Origin: Victivallales bacterium
Lineage (GTDB): Bacteria; Verrucomicrobiota; Lentisphaeria; Oligosphaerales; Oligosphaeraceae
Assembly: GCA_017431185.1 (NCBI GenBank)
Contig: JAFRLP010000638.1
Span: 1-12,341 of the forward strand
Reading direction: 5' to 3'
DNA: 12,341 nucleotides
Both the position numbers and the translations under genes were made by a program. The notes beneath the pieces were generated by a model that saw only the letters and a list, made by a program, of their open reading frames with translations, searched no databases and had not been told where the DNA came from. Shown piece by piece: positions 1-6,194 of this stretch; positions within the stretch are counted from its first letter, which is position 1, and every line of letters starts with the position of its first letter.

Positions 1-2
1 CA

Positions 3-416
3 TTCAACCGCAACGAAATCGAGCACGCCAAAGACCCCTGCCAGGAAGGCCCCCTGGCCGCCCTGCTCAAGAAACTGGGGCATCTCCGCGATTTGGAATT
101 CGAGCGCCAGACCCGGGAACCCGAATACCGTCGACGCCTCTCCCTCTCCATCGTCACCGCACGCGGCATCCCTGGACTGGAACGGGTCGTATCCACTCTG
201 CGCAACTGGGAGGTCACCATCGACCGAAGCTTTTTCCTGGACGGACTGGACAAGGGACGCATCCTCTCCACGCTGCGCCCGCATATCTTCTTTGACGACA
301 ACCTCTTCCCCAACCTGGAGACCGCCAAGGACTTCACCCCCTGCGTACACGTCCCGTTCACCAAGAAATTTTCGCCAGCGGACATCGACCAGGCGAAACC
401 GACGCCAGCGCCATAG
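3..416 (+). CDS. Cytosolic 5'-nucleotidase (NT5C1-like), 3' part only
   Basis: This is the C-terminal 137 codons of a gene whose start lies left of the window; the frame is open from base 3 to the TAG at 414. The family removes the 5'-phosphate from nucleoside monophosphates in the cytoplasm and belongs to the HAD-like phosphatases. Recognition rests on family landmarks seen in order: the strand IVTAR (about codons 50-54), then a segment on separating and reversing the chain (RVVSTLRNWEV), then FFLDGLDKGRIL, and the signature PHIFFDDN at bases 279-302, where the paired aspartates fit the metal-binding HAD motif. A TTG at 93 could be mistaken for a start, but the upstream codons carry on in the same frame with normal protein-like content, so the gene is truncated by the window and not by a late start. 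Family assignment is fairly secure; the exact substrate (AMP or other) cannot be read from this fragment. Confidence 0.85.
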   Translation, partial: FNRNEIEHAKDPCQEGPLAALLKKLGHLRDLEFERQTREPEYRRRLSLSIVTARGIPGLERVVSTLRNWEVTIDRSFFLDGLDKGRILSTLRPHIFFDDNLFPNLETAKDFTPCVHVPFTKKFSPADIDQAKPTPAP

Positions 417-434
417 ACGGCGGACTTCGGGCCG

Positions 435-470
435 ATTTGCCAACCTGTGTCCGTGACATTGGCAAATTTT
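435..470 (+). terminator. Hairpin after the nucleotidase gene, probable terminator
   Basis: Arms ATTTGCCAA (435-443) and TTGGCAAAT (459-467) are perfect reverse complements of 9 bp. Within the 15-nt loop a second small stem TGTC/GACA can form. Four T residues (467-470) follow the right arm. The site lies 19 bases after the nucleotidase stop, which fits a modest intrinsic terminator. The stem is AT-rich and the T-run short, so it could equally be an operator, because its right arm also holds the proposed -35 box of the next operon. Confidence 0.5.
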
Positions 471-487
471 ACAAAAGAGTATATATT
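459..487 (+). promoter_or_regulatory. Sigma70-type promoter for the 564-4133 operon
   Basis: TTGGCA (459-464) is followed after exactly 17 bases by TATATT (482-487); each hexamer matches the sigma70 consensus at five of six positions. Transcription would start near 494, about 70 bases before the first gene. The spacer is AT-rich within a GC-rich region. The -35 box is inside the right arm of the 435-467 inverted repeat, so a protein bound to that repeat would block the promoter. Inferred from sequence only. Confidence 0.55.
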
Positions 488-563
488 ATGCATATTGCAG
501 GAGATTTTGATTGTTGCAATGCCGGTTTCAGGTTCTCCAGAGAAATGACGGGGAAAGTGACCA

Positions 564-1154
564 ATGTCGTGGCTCCAAATAGAAAAGCAGATAGCCGCCT
601 ATAAAAGGCGTCCTGACTTGAAGTCAGCAGCCGCATTGGACAAAGTGCTGAAGAGCTCCGCCCCCTTTCTGGAGAAATTGGCGGAATACTGCATCGTCAA
701 GCATGAGCCACTCCAAAAGGACGGGGTGGCATTCCAATTTTCGGAAAACGGACAGTACCCAGAGTGGTGCTGCAGTTTTGACTCCGAACACAATCTATTC
801 GTAATCAACGTCTTAGGAATTGATTCCTTTTATCTTTTTTGTCAACAGGCAACCCAAGAGATTTTATCGCCGGAACTGACCCGCACGGAGAAACGCTGGC
901 GTTGCTTTTGCCGTGAACTGGCGAAGCTGCCCCGCAATCTGTTTGTCCTGCTGCTTCTCTTCCAGGAAGAGGCGCGGGTGATGCAAATCACCGAGCCGGT
1001 CCGCCGACGCCGCGAAGAACTCTCCCAGGCTGACTTAGACTATTTCCACATCCTCTGGGCTGTCCAGGAACTGGAGACCGTTTACCGACAACTGACTGGA
1101 AATTCCCTGCGCAGAGACACGCAATTCACCTGGTTCGAGTCGGAATGGCTTTAA
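564..1154 (+). CDS. Hypothetical soluble protein, first gene of the Na/Pi operon
   Basis: I do not recognise this 196-residue protein. The start is supported by GGGGAAAG at 550-557, six bases before the ATG, and by the promoter at 459-487. There is no signal peptide; the one strongly hydrophobic stretch, FVLLLLF around residues 127-133, is too short for a confident membrane helix and is flanked by charged residues. The rest reads as mostly helical, with a basic patch RRRRE near 147-151 and an acidic, aromatic C-terminal segment (about 155-196). Six cysteines (43, 69, 70, 93, 114, 116) occur, but I see no clear zinc ribbon or HExxH motif. The middle of the gene (about 780-870) is richer in A and T than its neighbours. 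The next gene begins 13 bases after the stop, and the following gene is a Na/Pi transporter, so a role linked to transport or membrane events is possible but unproven. Confidence 0.75.
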   Translation: MSWLQIEKQIAAYKRRPDLKSAAALDKVLKSSAPFLEKLAEYCIVKHEPLQKDGVAFQFSENGQYPEWCCSFDSEHNLFVINVLGIDSFYLFCQQATQEILSPELTRTEKRWRCFCRELAKLPRNLFVLLLLFQEEARVMQITEPVRRRREELSQADLDYFHILWAVQELETVYRQLTGNSLRRDTQFTWFESEWL

Positions 1155-1167
1155 ATAATCCCCAAAA

Positions 1168-1686
1168 ATGTTCATCCTGCTTTCCATCATCACAGCGGCA
1201 CTGGTACTGTTCTGGTGCTGGGCATTGCTCAAATCCCGTCAGGAACCAGGCAGGTTGCCCCGCCTGAAATGGCCAGGCGTGGCACTGGGAATCCCCTGCC
1301 TCGTCTGGTCTGCCTGGCACGCCTGCGAGATGCTGGAGGGCGATTTGGCCAGATTCCACCCACTGGTGTGGCTGCTGGTGCCAGTTTCGGCCATCCTCTG
1401 CGCCTGGCTGATGGATTACCTGTTTGCCAGAGCGACAGGTGGTTTTCTGATTCTCGCGGCCAATGAACTGATTCACGGTGCCTTTGTCCACGCCGTGCCT
1501 GTCCGCCCCCTGTTCTCCGCGGTCTGCCTGCTGCTGGGAGTGGCGGGCATGTTTTTGATAGCCTCTCCCTGGCATCTCCGCAATCTGCTGGAACGCGCTC
1601 CGCAAAATGCCCGACGACAGCGGGTGGCCGCTGGCGCGCTGGTCTTCGCTGCAGCGACATTGTTCCTCCTTCCTTTGTTCTCCTAG
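1168..1686 (+). CDS. Hypothetical polytopic membrane protein, second gene of the Na/Pi operon
   Basis: This 172-residue protein is not one I can name. Reading the hydrophobicity by eye gives about five or six membrane segments: roughly 1-21, 35-54, 65-88, 90-108, 112-133 and 150-171, joined by short loops, with basic stretches (KSRQEPGRLPRLK after the first, RAPQNARRQR before the last) that would favour the cytoplasmic side. It carries possible functional polar residues inside the membrane, such as NELIH near 98-102 and WHACE near 50-54. No Shine-Dalgarno sequence precedes the ATG; the stretch just upstream is A-rich. It starts 13 bases after the first gene and stops two bases before the transporter ATG, which argues for co-transcription and perhaps translational coupling. 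It might be a partner of the transporter or a membrane protein of unrelated function that shares the promoter. Confidence 0.75.
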   Translation: MFILLSIITAALVLFWCWALLKSRQEPGRLPRLKWPGVALGIPCLVWSAWHACEMLEGDLARFHPLVWLLVPVSAILCAWLMDYLFARATGGFLILAANELIHGAFVHAVPVRPLFSAVCLLLGVAGMFLIASPWHLRNLLERAPQNARRQRVAAGALVFAAATLFLLPLFS

Positions 1687-1688
1687 GC

Positions 1689-4133
1689 ATGAAACACTTT
1701 AGTCTTCCCTTCCTTCTGCTGACTCTCGGATTGCTGCTGTGCGCTGGATGCAGCCAGCCTGAAGACCATATTGCCGCCCAATTGAGAATCCGCTCTGGGG
1801 ATTGCCAGATGGCTGCCCCAGGCACCGAGTGCCCAGCCCCCCTGGTCGTTGAAGTCCTGGGCCCCGTGCGCCGAAGCTGGGCTGGGGCTGGCCACCGCCG
1901 CCCCGCCGTGGGCGTGACAGTGCGAATCGAACCGCTGACCGCCGATGCCCAAGCCATTCCGCAGGAGGCAAAAACCGACATTGACGGTCGCGTCCGCCTG
2001 AAACTGAATCTGGCTCCCCGCTTTGGAGACCAGTACTTTCAAGTCAGTTGCCCCGATGTCCCCACCGTCCAGCCTGTATGCGTTCATGCGGTGGCCGGCG
2101 TCTCCATAGAAGGGGCGCTGCAAGAGACGGTGGCAGGAGATCATCTGCTCAGTCCCATCCTGGTGCATCTGAAGAACGTGGATGGCTCTCCCCTGGCAGA
2201 CCAGCCAGTCTTCTTTGCGCTGAAGTCAGGGCCGTCAGACGCCAAATTGACGGCGGAACGGGTATTGACCGACAAGAACGGCATCGCCTCCGTCAACCTC
2301 CAGACCGTCCCCGGCTACACAGGCAAATACGAGATTTCGGCGGATGTCGGGGACGGGGAACTGCGCGCACGCGGACTGATTATCCCCGTCCTGGCCATGA
2401 GCCGCCCTGCCCTGCTGATGGGCGTGCTGGGCGGACTGGGCATCTTCATCTTCGGCATGACCATGATGAGCGACGGTCTCCAGCAAATGGCGGGGAACCG
2501 TCTGAAGAATCTCCTGCAGCTGTTCACGGGCAACCGCTTCAAGGCGATGCTGGCGGGCATTGTGGTCACCACGCTCATCCAGTCTTCGGGAGCCTGCACC
2601 GTGATGGTGGTGGGCTTCGTGAATGCGGCGCTGCTGACCTTGAACCAGGGGCTGGGCATCATCCTGGGCTCGGCCATCGGGACCACCGTGACCGCGCAGA
2701 TGGTCTCCTTCAAGCTGGACTTTCTGGCGCTTCCCGCCATCGCCCTCGGAGTCGTATGGCTGCTGATGGCCCGCAAAAGCCAGAGCAAGGGAGTCGCCAA
2801 CGCCATCCTGGGCTTCGGCCTGCTCTTCTATGGCATGACCCTGATGTCCAGCCAGTTAAGGGGCATCGCCGAATTCCCCGCCTTCATCGCCTTCTTCCGC
2901 AAATTCGACTGCACGCCTGGTGCGGACGGCTCGATTCCCATCGGCGGAATCCTCGGAGCCATCGTGGTCGGAACGGTGATGACCGTGGTGGTGCAGAGCA
3001 GCTCGGCAACCGTCGGCGTCGCCATTGCCATGGCGGAGAGCGGGCTGCTCAACTTCTACACGGCCGTTCCGCTGATTCTGGGCGACAACATCGGCTCGAC
3101 CATCACGGGCGTGCTCGGCTCCCTCAACAGCAGCCGCCCTGCGCAGCGCACGGCCTTCGCCAACACCGTGTTCAAACTGCTCTCCGTGTTCATCATGATA
3201 CCGCTGTTCTATGTATCATGGCGCGGCAGACCCTGCTTCCTGACCTTGGTGGACATCGTGACCTCCGGTGAGGTGTTCGCGGAGATTCCCGAAAACCTGG
3301 GACGCCACCTGGCCAGCGCCCATACGCTTTTCAACATCTTCAGCGTAATGCTGTTCCTGCCTTTGGTCAATATGCTGGGCTTCCTGGCCAGCCTGGCTCT
3401 GCCAGAACGACAGGACGCCAGCCAGAAGAACGGCGAAATCTATCCTCTGGAGCAACGCCTGCTCAACACTCCGTCCGCCGCCCTCTCACAGGTGCTCTAT
3501 GCGCTCCTCGCCATGACGGAATGCGCGATGGACTTGACGCGGAAGGCCATCGCCTCCGTCGCCGTGCCCGAATCCGCCACGCCGCGGGAGGAGGTTGACA
3601 AGCAGGAGGAACGCATTGACCACGCACAGCACTCCATCATCAACTATCTGGTGCAGCTGACCCGACGCAATCTGGACAACAGCCAGTCCACCGCCATCCC
3701 CGTATTCATGCACTGCGTCAATGACGTGGAACGCATTGGCGACCGCGCCGTCAACATCTTCAATCTGCTTCCGCAGGCCGCCGAGTCGGAAGGTCGCTTT
3801 TCCGTGGAGGGACTCCGCGACCTTCACGAAATCGGCGACAGCCTGGACAAAATGGAGGCAACCCTGAATGACATCCTGCGCCATAATAATGTGGACGGCG
3901 TGCAGGACATGGTGCTGATGGAGGCGGAGGTCAAGAAAATGGCCGTCAAATTCGAGCAGGCCCATGAAGCACGCCTGCGCAACCAGACCTGCTCCGTGGA
4001 GAAGGGCGTGGTCTATGTCGATTTGCTCTCCAATCTGGAGCGCATCGCGGCGCACCTGGCCAATGTCGGCGAACGCGCCCCGCAGCTGCTGCCGCATAGC
4101 GTCTCCTTCCAGCGGGAGCCGCCGCGAAATTAG
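1689..4133 (+). CDS. Na/Pi cotransporter family protein with Ig-like N-terminus and PhoU-like C-terminus
   Basis: This 814-residue protein belongs to the Na/Pi cotransporter (NptA/YjbB, PF02690-type) family, which moves phosphate across the cytoplasmic membrane with sodium. Residues 1-21 are a signal peptide ending in CAGC, a lipobox-like site with an unusual Cys at -3. Residues about 65-132 and 137-232 look like two Ig-like (Big_1/invasin-type) domains, each with a T-D-x-x-G turn (TDIDG 96-100, TDKNG 194-198); the cysteine pairs 39/48 and 121/131 could form disulfides outside the cell. The transport core spans about 240-570 and holds the two inverted repeats: QSSGACT (298-304) with GSAIGTT (327-333), and QSSSAT (436-441) with GDNIGST (465-471). 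Residues about 590-800 form a PhoU-like helical domain with ERIGD (681-685) and ERIAAH (784-789). Bacterial relatives usually lack the exported Ig-like region. The start has no clear ribosome-binding site but lies two bases after the preceding stop. Confidence 0.9.
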   Translation: MKHFSLPFLLLTLGLLLCAGCSQPEDHIAAQLRIRSGDCQMAAPGTECPAPLVVEVLGPVRRSWAGAGHRRPAVGVTVRIEPLTADAQAIPQEAKTDIDGRVRLKLNLAPRFGDQYFQVSCPDVPTVQPVCVHAVAGVSIEGALQETVAGDHLLSPILVHLKNVDGSPLADQPVFFALKSGPSDAKLTAERVLTDKNGIASVNLQTVPGYTGKYEISADVGDGELRARGLIIPVLAMSRPALLMGVLGGLGIFIFGMTMMSDGLQQMAGNRLKNLLQLFTGNRFKAMLAGIVVTTLIQSSGACTVMVVGFVNAALLTLNQGLGIILGSAIGTTVTAQMVSFKLDFLALPAIALGVVWLLMARKSQSKGVANAILGFGLLFYGMTLMSSQLRGIAEFPAFIAFFRKFDCTPGADGSIPIGGILGAIVVGTVMTVVVQSSSATVGVAIAMAESGLLNFYTAVPLILGDNIGSTITGVLGSLNSSRPAQRTAFANTVFKLLSVFIMIPLFYVSWRGRPCFLTLVDIVTSGEVFAEIPENLGRHLASAHTLFNIFSVMLFLPLVNMLGFLASLALPERQDASQKNGEIYPLEQRLLNTPSAALSQVLYALLAMTECAMDLTRKAIASVAVPESATPREEVDKQEERIDHAQHSIINYLVQLTRRNLDNSQSTAIPVFMHCVNDVERIGDRAVNIFNLLPQAAESEGRFSVEGLRDLHEIGDSLDKMEATLNDILRHNNVDGVQDMVLMEAEVKKMAVKFEQAHEARLRNQTCSVEKGVVYVDLLSNLERIAAHLANVGERAPQLLPHSVSFQREPPRN

Positions 4134-4193
4134 CGGGCAGGTTCTCTTAATTCAGAGCGCCAGGCTGCTTCAGCCGCGAGGCCAAAAGGCCTC
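4133..4193. repeat. 61-bp tandem repeat, copy 1
   Basis: First of two head-to-tail 61-bp units between convergent genes. It starts at the last base of the transporter stop codon. It matches the second copy at 57 of 61 positions; the differences are at unit positions 10, 41, 52 and 53. The unit holds CTCTTAATTCAGAG, a weak inverted repeat, then the left part of a perfect hairpin whose right arm runs into the next copy. It is not an insertion sequence. It could be an interspersed REP-like element, which only a genome-wide search can show. Confidence 0.85.
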
Positions 4194-4197
4194 GCGG
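4174..4197. other. Perfect hairpin 1 between transporter and serA
   Basis: CCGCGAGGCC (4174-4183) and GGCCTCGCGG (4188-4197) pair over 10 bp around an AAAA loop. It begins 40 bases past the transporter stop. The stem is GC-rich and strong, but no run of T follows on either strand, so it is not a classical intrinsic terminator. It may stall or protect the 3' end of the transporter mRNA. Confidence 0.65.
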
Positions 4198-4254
4198 GCA
4201 GGCTCTCTTAATTCAGAGCGCCAGGCTGCTTCAACCGCGAGGCCTGAAGGCCTC
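4194..4254. repeat. 61-bp tandem repeat, copy 2
   Basis: Second copy, directly adjoining the first with no spacer. The two loop changes (AA to TG) leave the hairpin stem intact, and the G to A change at unit position 41 helps extend its stem from 10 to 12 bp. Changes that keep or strengthen the stem suggest that the folded form matters, though four differences are too few to prove selection. Confidence 0.85.
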
Positions 4255-4260
4255 GCGGTT
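4233..4260. terminator. Perfect hairpin 2, possible end-of-transcript signal for convergent genes
   Basis: AACCGCGAGGCC (4233-4244) pairs with GGCCTCGCGGTT (4249-4260) over 12 bp around a TGAA loop. It lies 42 bases downstream of the serA stop, about as far as hairpin 1 lies from the transporter stop. Both strands can form it, so it could serve both convergent genes. Without a T-run, intrinsic termination is uncertain. Confidence 0.45.
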
Positions 4261-4301
4261 TGAAAAGGCCTGGGGTACTGAATAGATACAAAAACGAAAC
4301 C

Positions 4302-5876
4302 TTACTGCGGCAGTTCAACCGCGAAAGCGTTGATCGGGTCAATGACCGTCTTGACCGCCTCAACCGTGACCTGCGACACGGGCTGGTCAGTCATCAGAAT
4401 GGCAAGGGCGCGCTTGCCTTCCGGGTCACGCGGCGCGTGGATGTCCTCAATGTTGAGCCCAGCCTTGGCGCAGGCGGTGCAAATGCTGGCCAGCACGCCG
4501 GGACGGTCCCGATATTCAGCCAGGAAAGCGTGCGCGGTCGGCATGAAATAGAGGTGCTCAAAGTCATTGATGCGGGACACCAGCAGGTTGTTCTCCGTAA
4601 TGGTGCCGCGGACGGAGGACTTGCCGCCATCCCCCTCCAAATCAATGGTCATCGAGTTGCCGTACTGCTTCTGGTTGGCAGGTTCGCGGAACTCCACCAC
4701 AATGCCCTGCTGCCGGAGATACTCCTCGGCCTCGTGCGGTCCCAGCCCCATGCTGGAACTGTCCGTCTCGCCAGACAATGCGGCGGCAATCGGCGGCAGG
4801 AACCACTTGTCGAACTTCGCCAAGTCCCCATAGAAACTGCACCGCACGGCGCGCACGCTGGTCTTGCGGCCCAGGCAGGCGCGCGCCAGCAATGCCAGGC
4901 GGTTGGCCAGTTTCTGGTAGTTGCCATCCAGTCCGTCCGGCAAATCCTTGTTGACGATGTAGCGGGTGACGCCATTCTCAAAATACTCGATGAGCTGCTC
5001 GGCAGAGCGTTTCGCGGCATTGAAATTGGCCTCATGGGTGTTGGCCCCCAGATGCGGGAGCATCACGTCCGCCACATCGGCGATGGATTTCGGACCCGCC
5101 TCATCTTTGGGATAGACGTCATTGCAGTAAACCAGCTTCTTGGTCGCCTTGGCGGTGCGGAGGTCATCCTCGTTGACAATGCCGGAGCGGGCGCAGTTGA
5201 TGAGCACCACGCCTGGCTTGACCAAGGAGAGAAGACGGGCGTTGACCATGCCCCGGGTCTCGTCATTCTCGGGAATATGGAGCGTGATGATGTCGGACTC
5301 ACGGAAAATCTCCTCAATGGAGGCCAATTTCACGCCCAGCTGCTCGGCCTTGGCGGCGGAGACGATGGGGTCATACCCCAGGAACTTCATGTCAAACCCG
5401 CGAAAACGGCGCACCACCAGCTGGCCGATGTTCCCCAGTCCCACAATGCCCAGGGTCTTCCCCGTCACCTCATGTCCCATGAACTTCTTCTTCTCCCAGC
5501 CGCCGGCGCGGGCGCTGATGTCGCCGGGAACCACAAAGCGGTAGGCGGCCAAGGCCATCGCCACGACCTCCTCCGCCACGGAATTGGAGTTGGCCCCTGG
5601 CGTGTTCATGACATCGACCCCTTTCTTGCGGGCGTACTTGATGTCAATGGTGTTGAAGCCGGCGCCGGCCCGCACCACCGTCTTGAGCTGCGGCAAGGCG
5701 TCAATCAGGTCGGCCCCGACCTTTTCAGAACGCACGATGATGGCCTCGGCATCACTGTTCTGCGCAACCAGGGCGCCTATGTCGGTCTCGCTGTCCTGGA
5801 CTACACAATAACCGCGTTTCTGAAGAATCTCCGCCGCCACCTTGTCGAGTTTGGTGGGAATCAAAACCTTTCTCAT
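4302..5876 (-). CDS. serA: D-3-phosphoglycerate dehydrogenase
   Basis: This 524-residue enzyme oxidises 3-phosphoglycerate with NAD to 3-phosphohydroxypyruvate, the first step of serine synthesis, in the cytoplasm. The N-terminal substrate domain is split around the NAD domain (about 100-290), as in the D-isomer 2-hydroxyacid dehydrogenase family. The Rossmann motif GLGNIG is at 146-151 and D169 follows, which fits NAD preference. The catalytic trio is visible: R230 in NCARSGIVNE, E259 and H275 in LPHLGANT. The 29-residue gap from Arg to Glu equals that in E. coli SerA; the Glu to His gap is shorter, in a loop that varies in the family. A middle regulatory domain spans about 310-435, and an ACT domain (about 449-524) with DRPGVLA at 457-463 is the usual site for serine feedback. 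AAGGA (5883-5887 as the complement) lies just upstream of the ATG. It is transcribed alone, convergent with the Na/Pi operon. Closest alternative names are other PGDH-type hydroxyacid dehydrogenases, but the domain order fits SerA well. Confidence 0.93.
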   Translation of the reverse strand: MRKVLIPTKLDKVAAEILQKRGYCVVQDSETDIGALVAQNSDAEAIIVRSEKVGADLIDALPQLKTVVRAGAGFNTIDIKYARKKGVDVMNTPGANSNSVAEEVVAMALAAYRFVVPGDISARAGGWEKKKFMGHEVTGKTLGIVGLGNIGQLVVRRFRGFDMKFLGYDPIVSAAKAEQLGVKLASIEEIFRESDIITLHIPENDETRGMVNARLLSLVKPGVVLINCARSGIVNEDDLRTAKATKKLVYCNDVYPKDEAGPKSIADVADVMLPHLGANTHEANFNAAKRSAEQLIEYFENGVTRYIVNKDLPDGLDGNYQKLANRLALLARACLGRKTSVRAVRCSFYGDLAKFDKWFLPPIAAALSGETDSSSMGLGPHEAEEYLRQQGIVVEFREPANQKQYGNSMTIDLEGDGGKSSVRGTITENNLLVSRINDFEHLYFMPTAHAFLAEYRDRPGVLASICTACAKAGLNIEDIHAPRDPEGKRALAILMTDQPVSQVTVEAVKTVIDPINAFAVELPQ

Positions 5877-5934
5877 CGTGTTTCCTTCGTTTGTTCCAAT
5901 GTGGTTTCAAGCAGGCGAAAAACCTGTCTTTGAT

Positions 5935-5962
5935 AATATATTCCCAAATGGGCTTAAATCAA
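5935..5962 (-). promoter_or_regulatory. Sigma70-type promoter for serA
   Basis: Read on the minus strand, TTGATT (complement of 5957-5962) is followed after 16 bases by TATATT (complement of 5935-5940). A second -10 candidate, TATTAT, lies two bases further on, with an 18-base spacer. The leader would be about 50 bases and contains the AAGGA ribosome-binding site. Nothing resembling a riboswitch or attenuator fits in so short a leader. Confidence 0.5.
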
Positions 5963-6013
5963 CCTGAACTCCCTCTATTCCGAAGCAACTGCAAAAAAAA
6001 ATGACCAAGCGAC

Positions 6014-6041
6014 TTGCAAGGGTGTCAAGAGGTGATATATT
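6014..6041 (+). promoter_or_regulatory. Promoter of the tRNA-Asp gene
   Basis: TTGCAA (6014-6019) is followed after 16 bases by TATATT (6036-6041). The tRNA begins 29 bases after the -10 box, so a short 5' leader would be removed by RNase P. A run of nine A residues at 5993-6001, just upstream, could act as an UP-like element. It is divergent from the serA promoter. Confidence 0.55.
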
Positions 6042-6070
6042 AATGGGCGTTGATTCACCATTGAAGTGCT

Positions 6071-6148
6071 GGGGTCATAGCGCAATTTGGTTAGAGCACC
6101 GCCCTGTCACGGCGGAGGTTACGGGTTCGATCCCCGTTGACCTCGCCA
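6071..6148 (+). tRNA. tRNA-Asp (anticodon GTC), with encoded CCA
   Basis: All four arms fold. The acceptor stem GGGGTCA pairs with TGACCTC with a single G-U pair at the second position. The D arm contains TTGGTTAGA. The anticodon stem CCGCC/GGCGG encloses the loop CTGTCAC, giving anticodon GTC at 6106-6108, which reads GAC and GAU codons. The T arm is ACGGG-TTCGATC-CCCGT. The discriminator base is G (6145), as expected for aspartate, and CCA is encoded at 6146-6148. It is a single-gene transcript with its own promoter and terminator. I see no attachment-site duplication or integrase next to it. Confidence 0.96.
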
Positions 6149-6163
6149 GTTCAAGCATCCTTC

Positions 6164-6194
6164 AAGCCACGGTCTTCCGTGGCTTTTCTTTTTT
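6164..6194 (+). terminator. Rho-independent terminator of the tRNA-Asp gene
   Basis: AAGCCACGG (6164-6172) pairs with CCGTGGCTT (6177-6185) around a TCTT loop, and a T-rich run follows to 6194. This is the clearest intrinsic terminator in the window. It works on the + strand only, because the opposite strand has no T-run after the stem. Its T-run overlaps the stop codon of the convergent gene by two bases. Confidence 0.9.

Noticed and set aside
435..490. A Pho box for phosphate control of the operon
   Set aside because: CTGTGTCC and nearby bases only loosely resemble half of a PhoB site, and no second half-site occurs at the expected spacing.
488..604. A 38-codon small open frame ahead of the 564 gene
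   Set aside because: It begins at the promoter, has no ribosome-binding site, and overlaps the start of the better-supported gene. A leader peptide cannot be excluded, but nothing supports it.
4133..4260. CRISPR array or insertion-sequence end
   Set aside because: Only two adjoining copies with no spacers, no transposase and no target-site duplication; a tandem repeat is the simpler reading.
4260..5933. A 557-codon open frame on the + strand opposite serA
   Set aside because: It lies fully antisense to a clear serA, has the His-, Gly- and Val-rich composition of a reverse-frame shadow in GC-rich DNA, and no domain is visible.
5877..5934. A riboswitch or attenuator in the serA leader
   Set aside because: The leader is only about 50 bases and shows no stable stem or terminator; the short CAGG/CCTG pairing is too weak.
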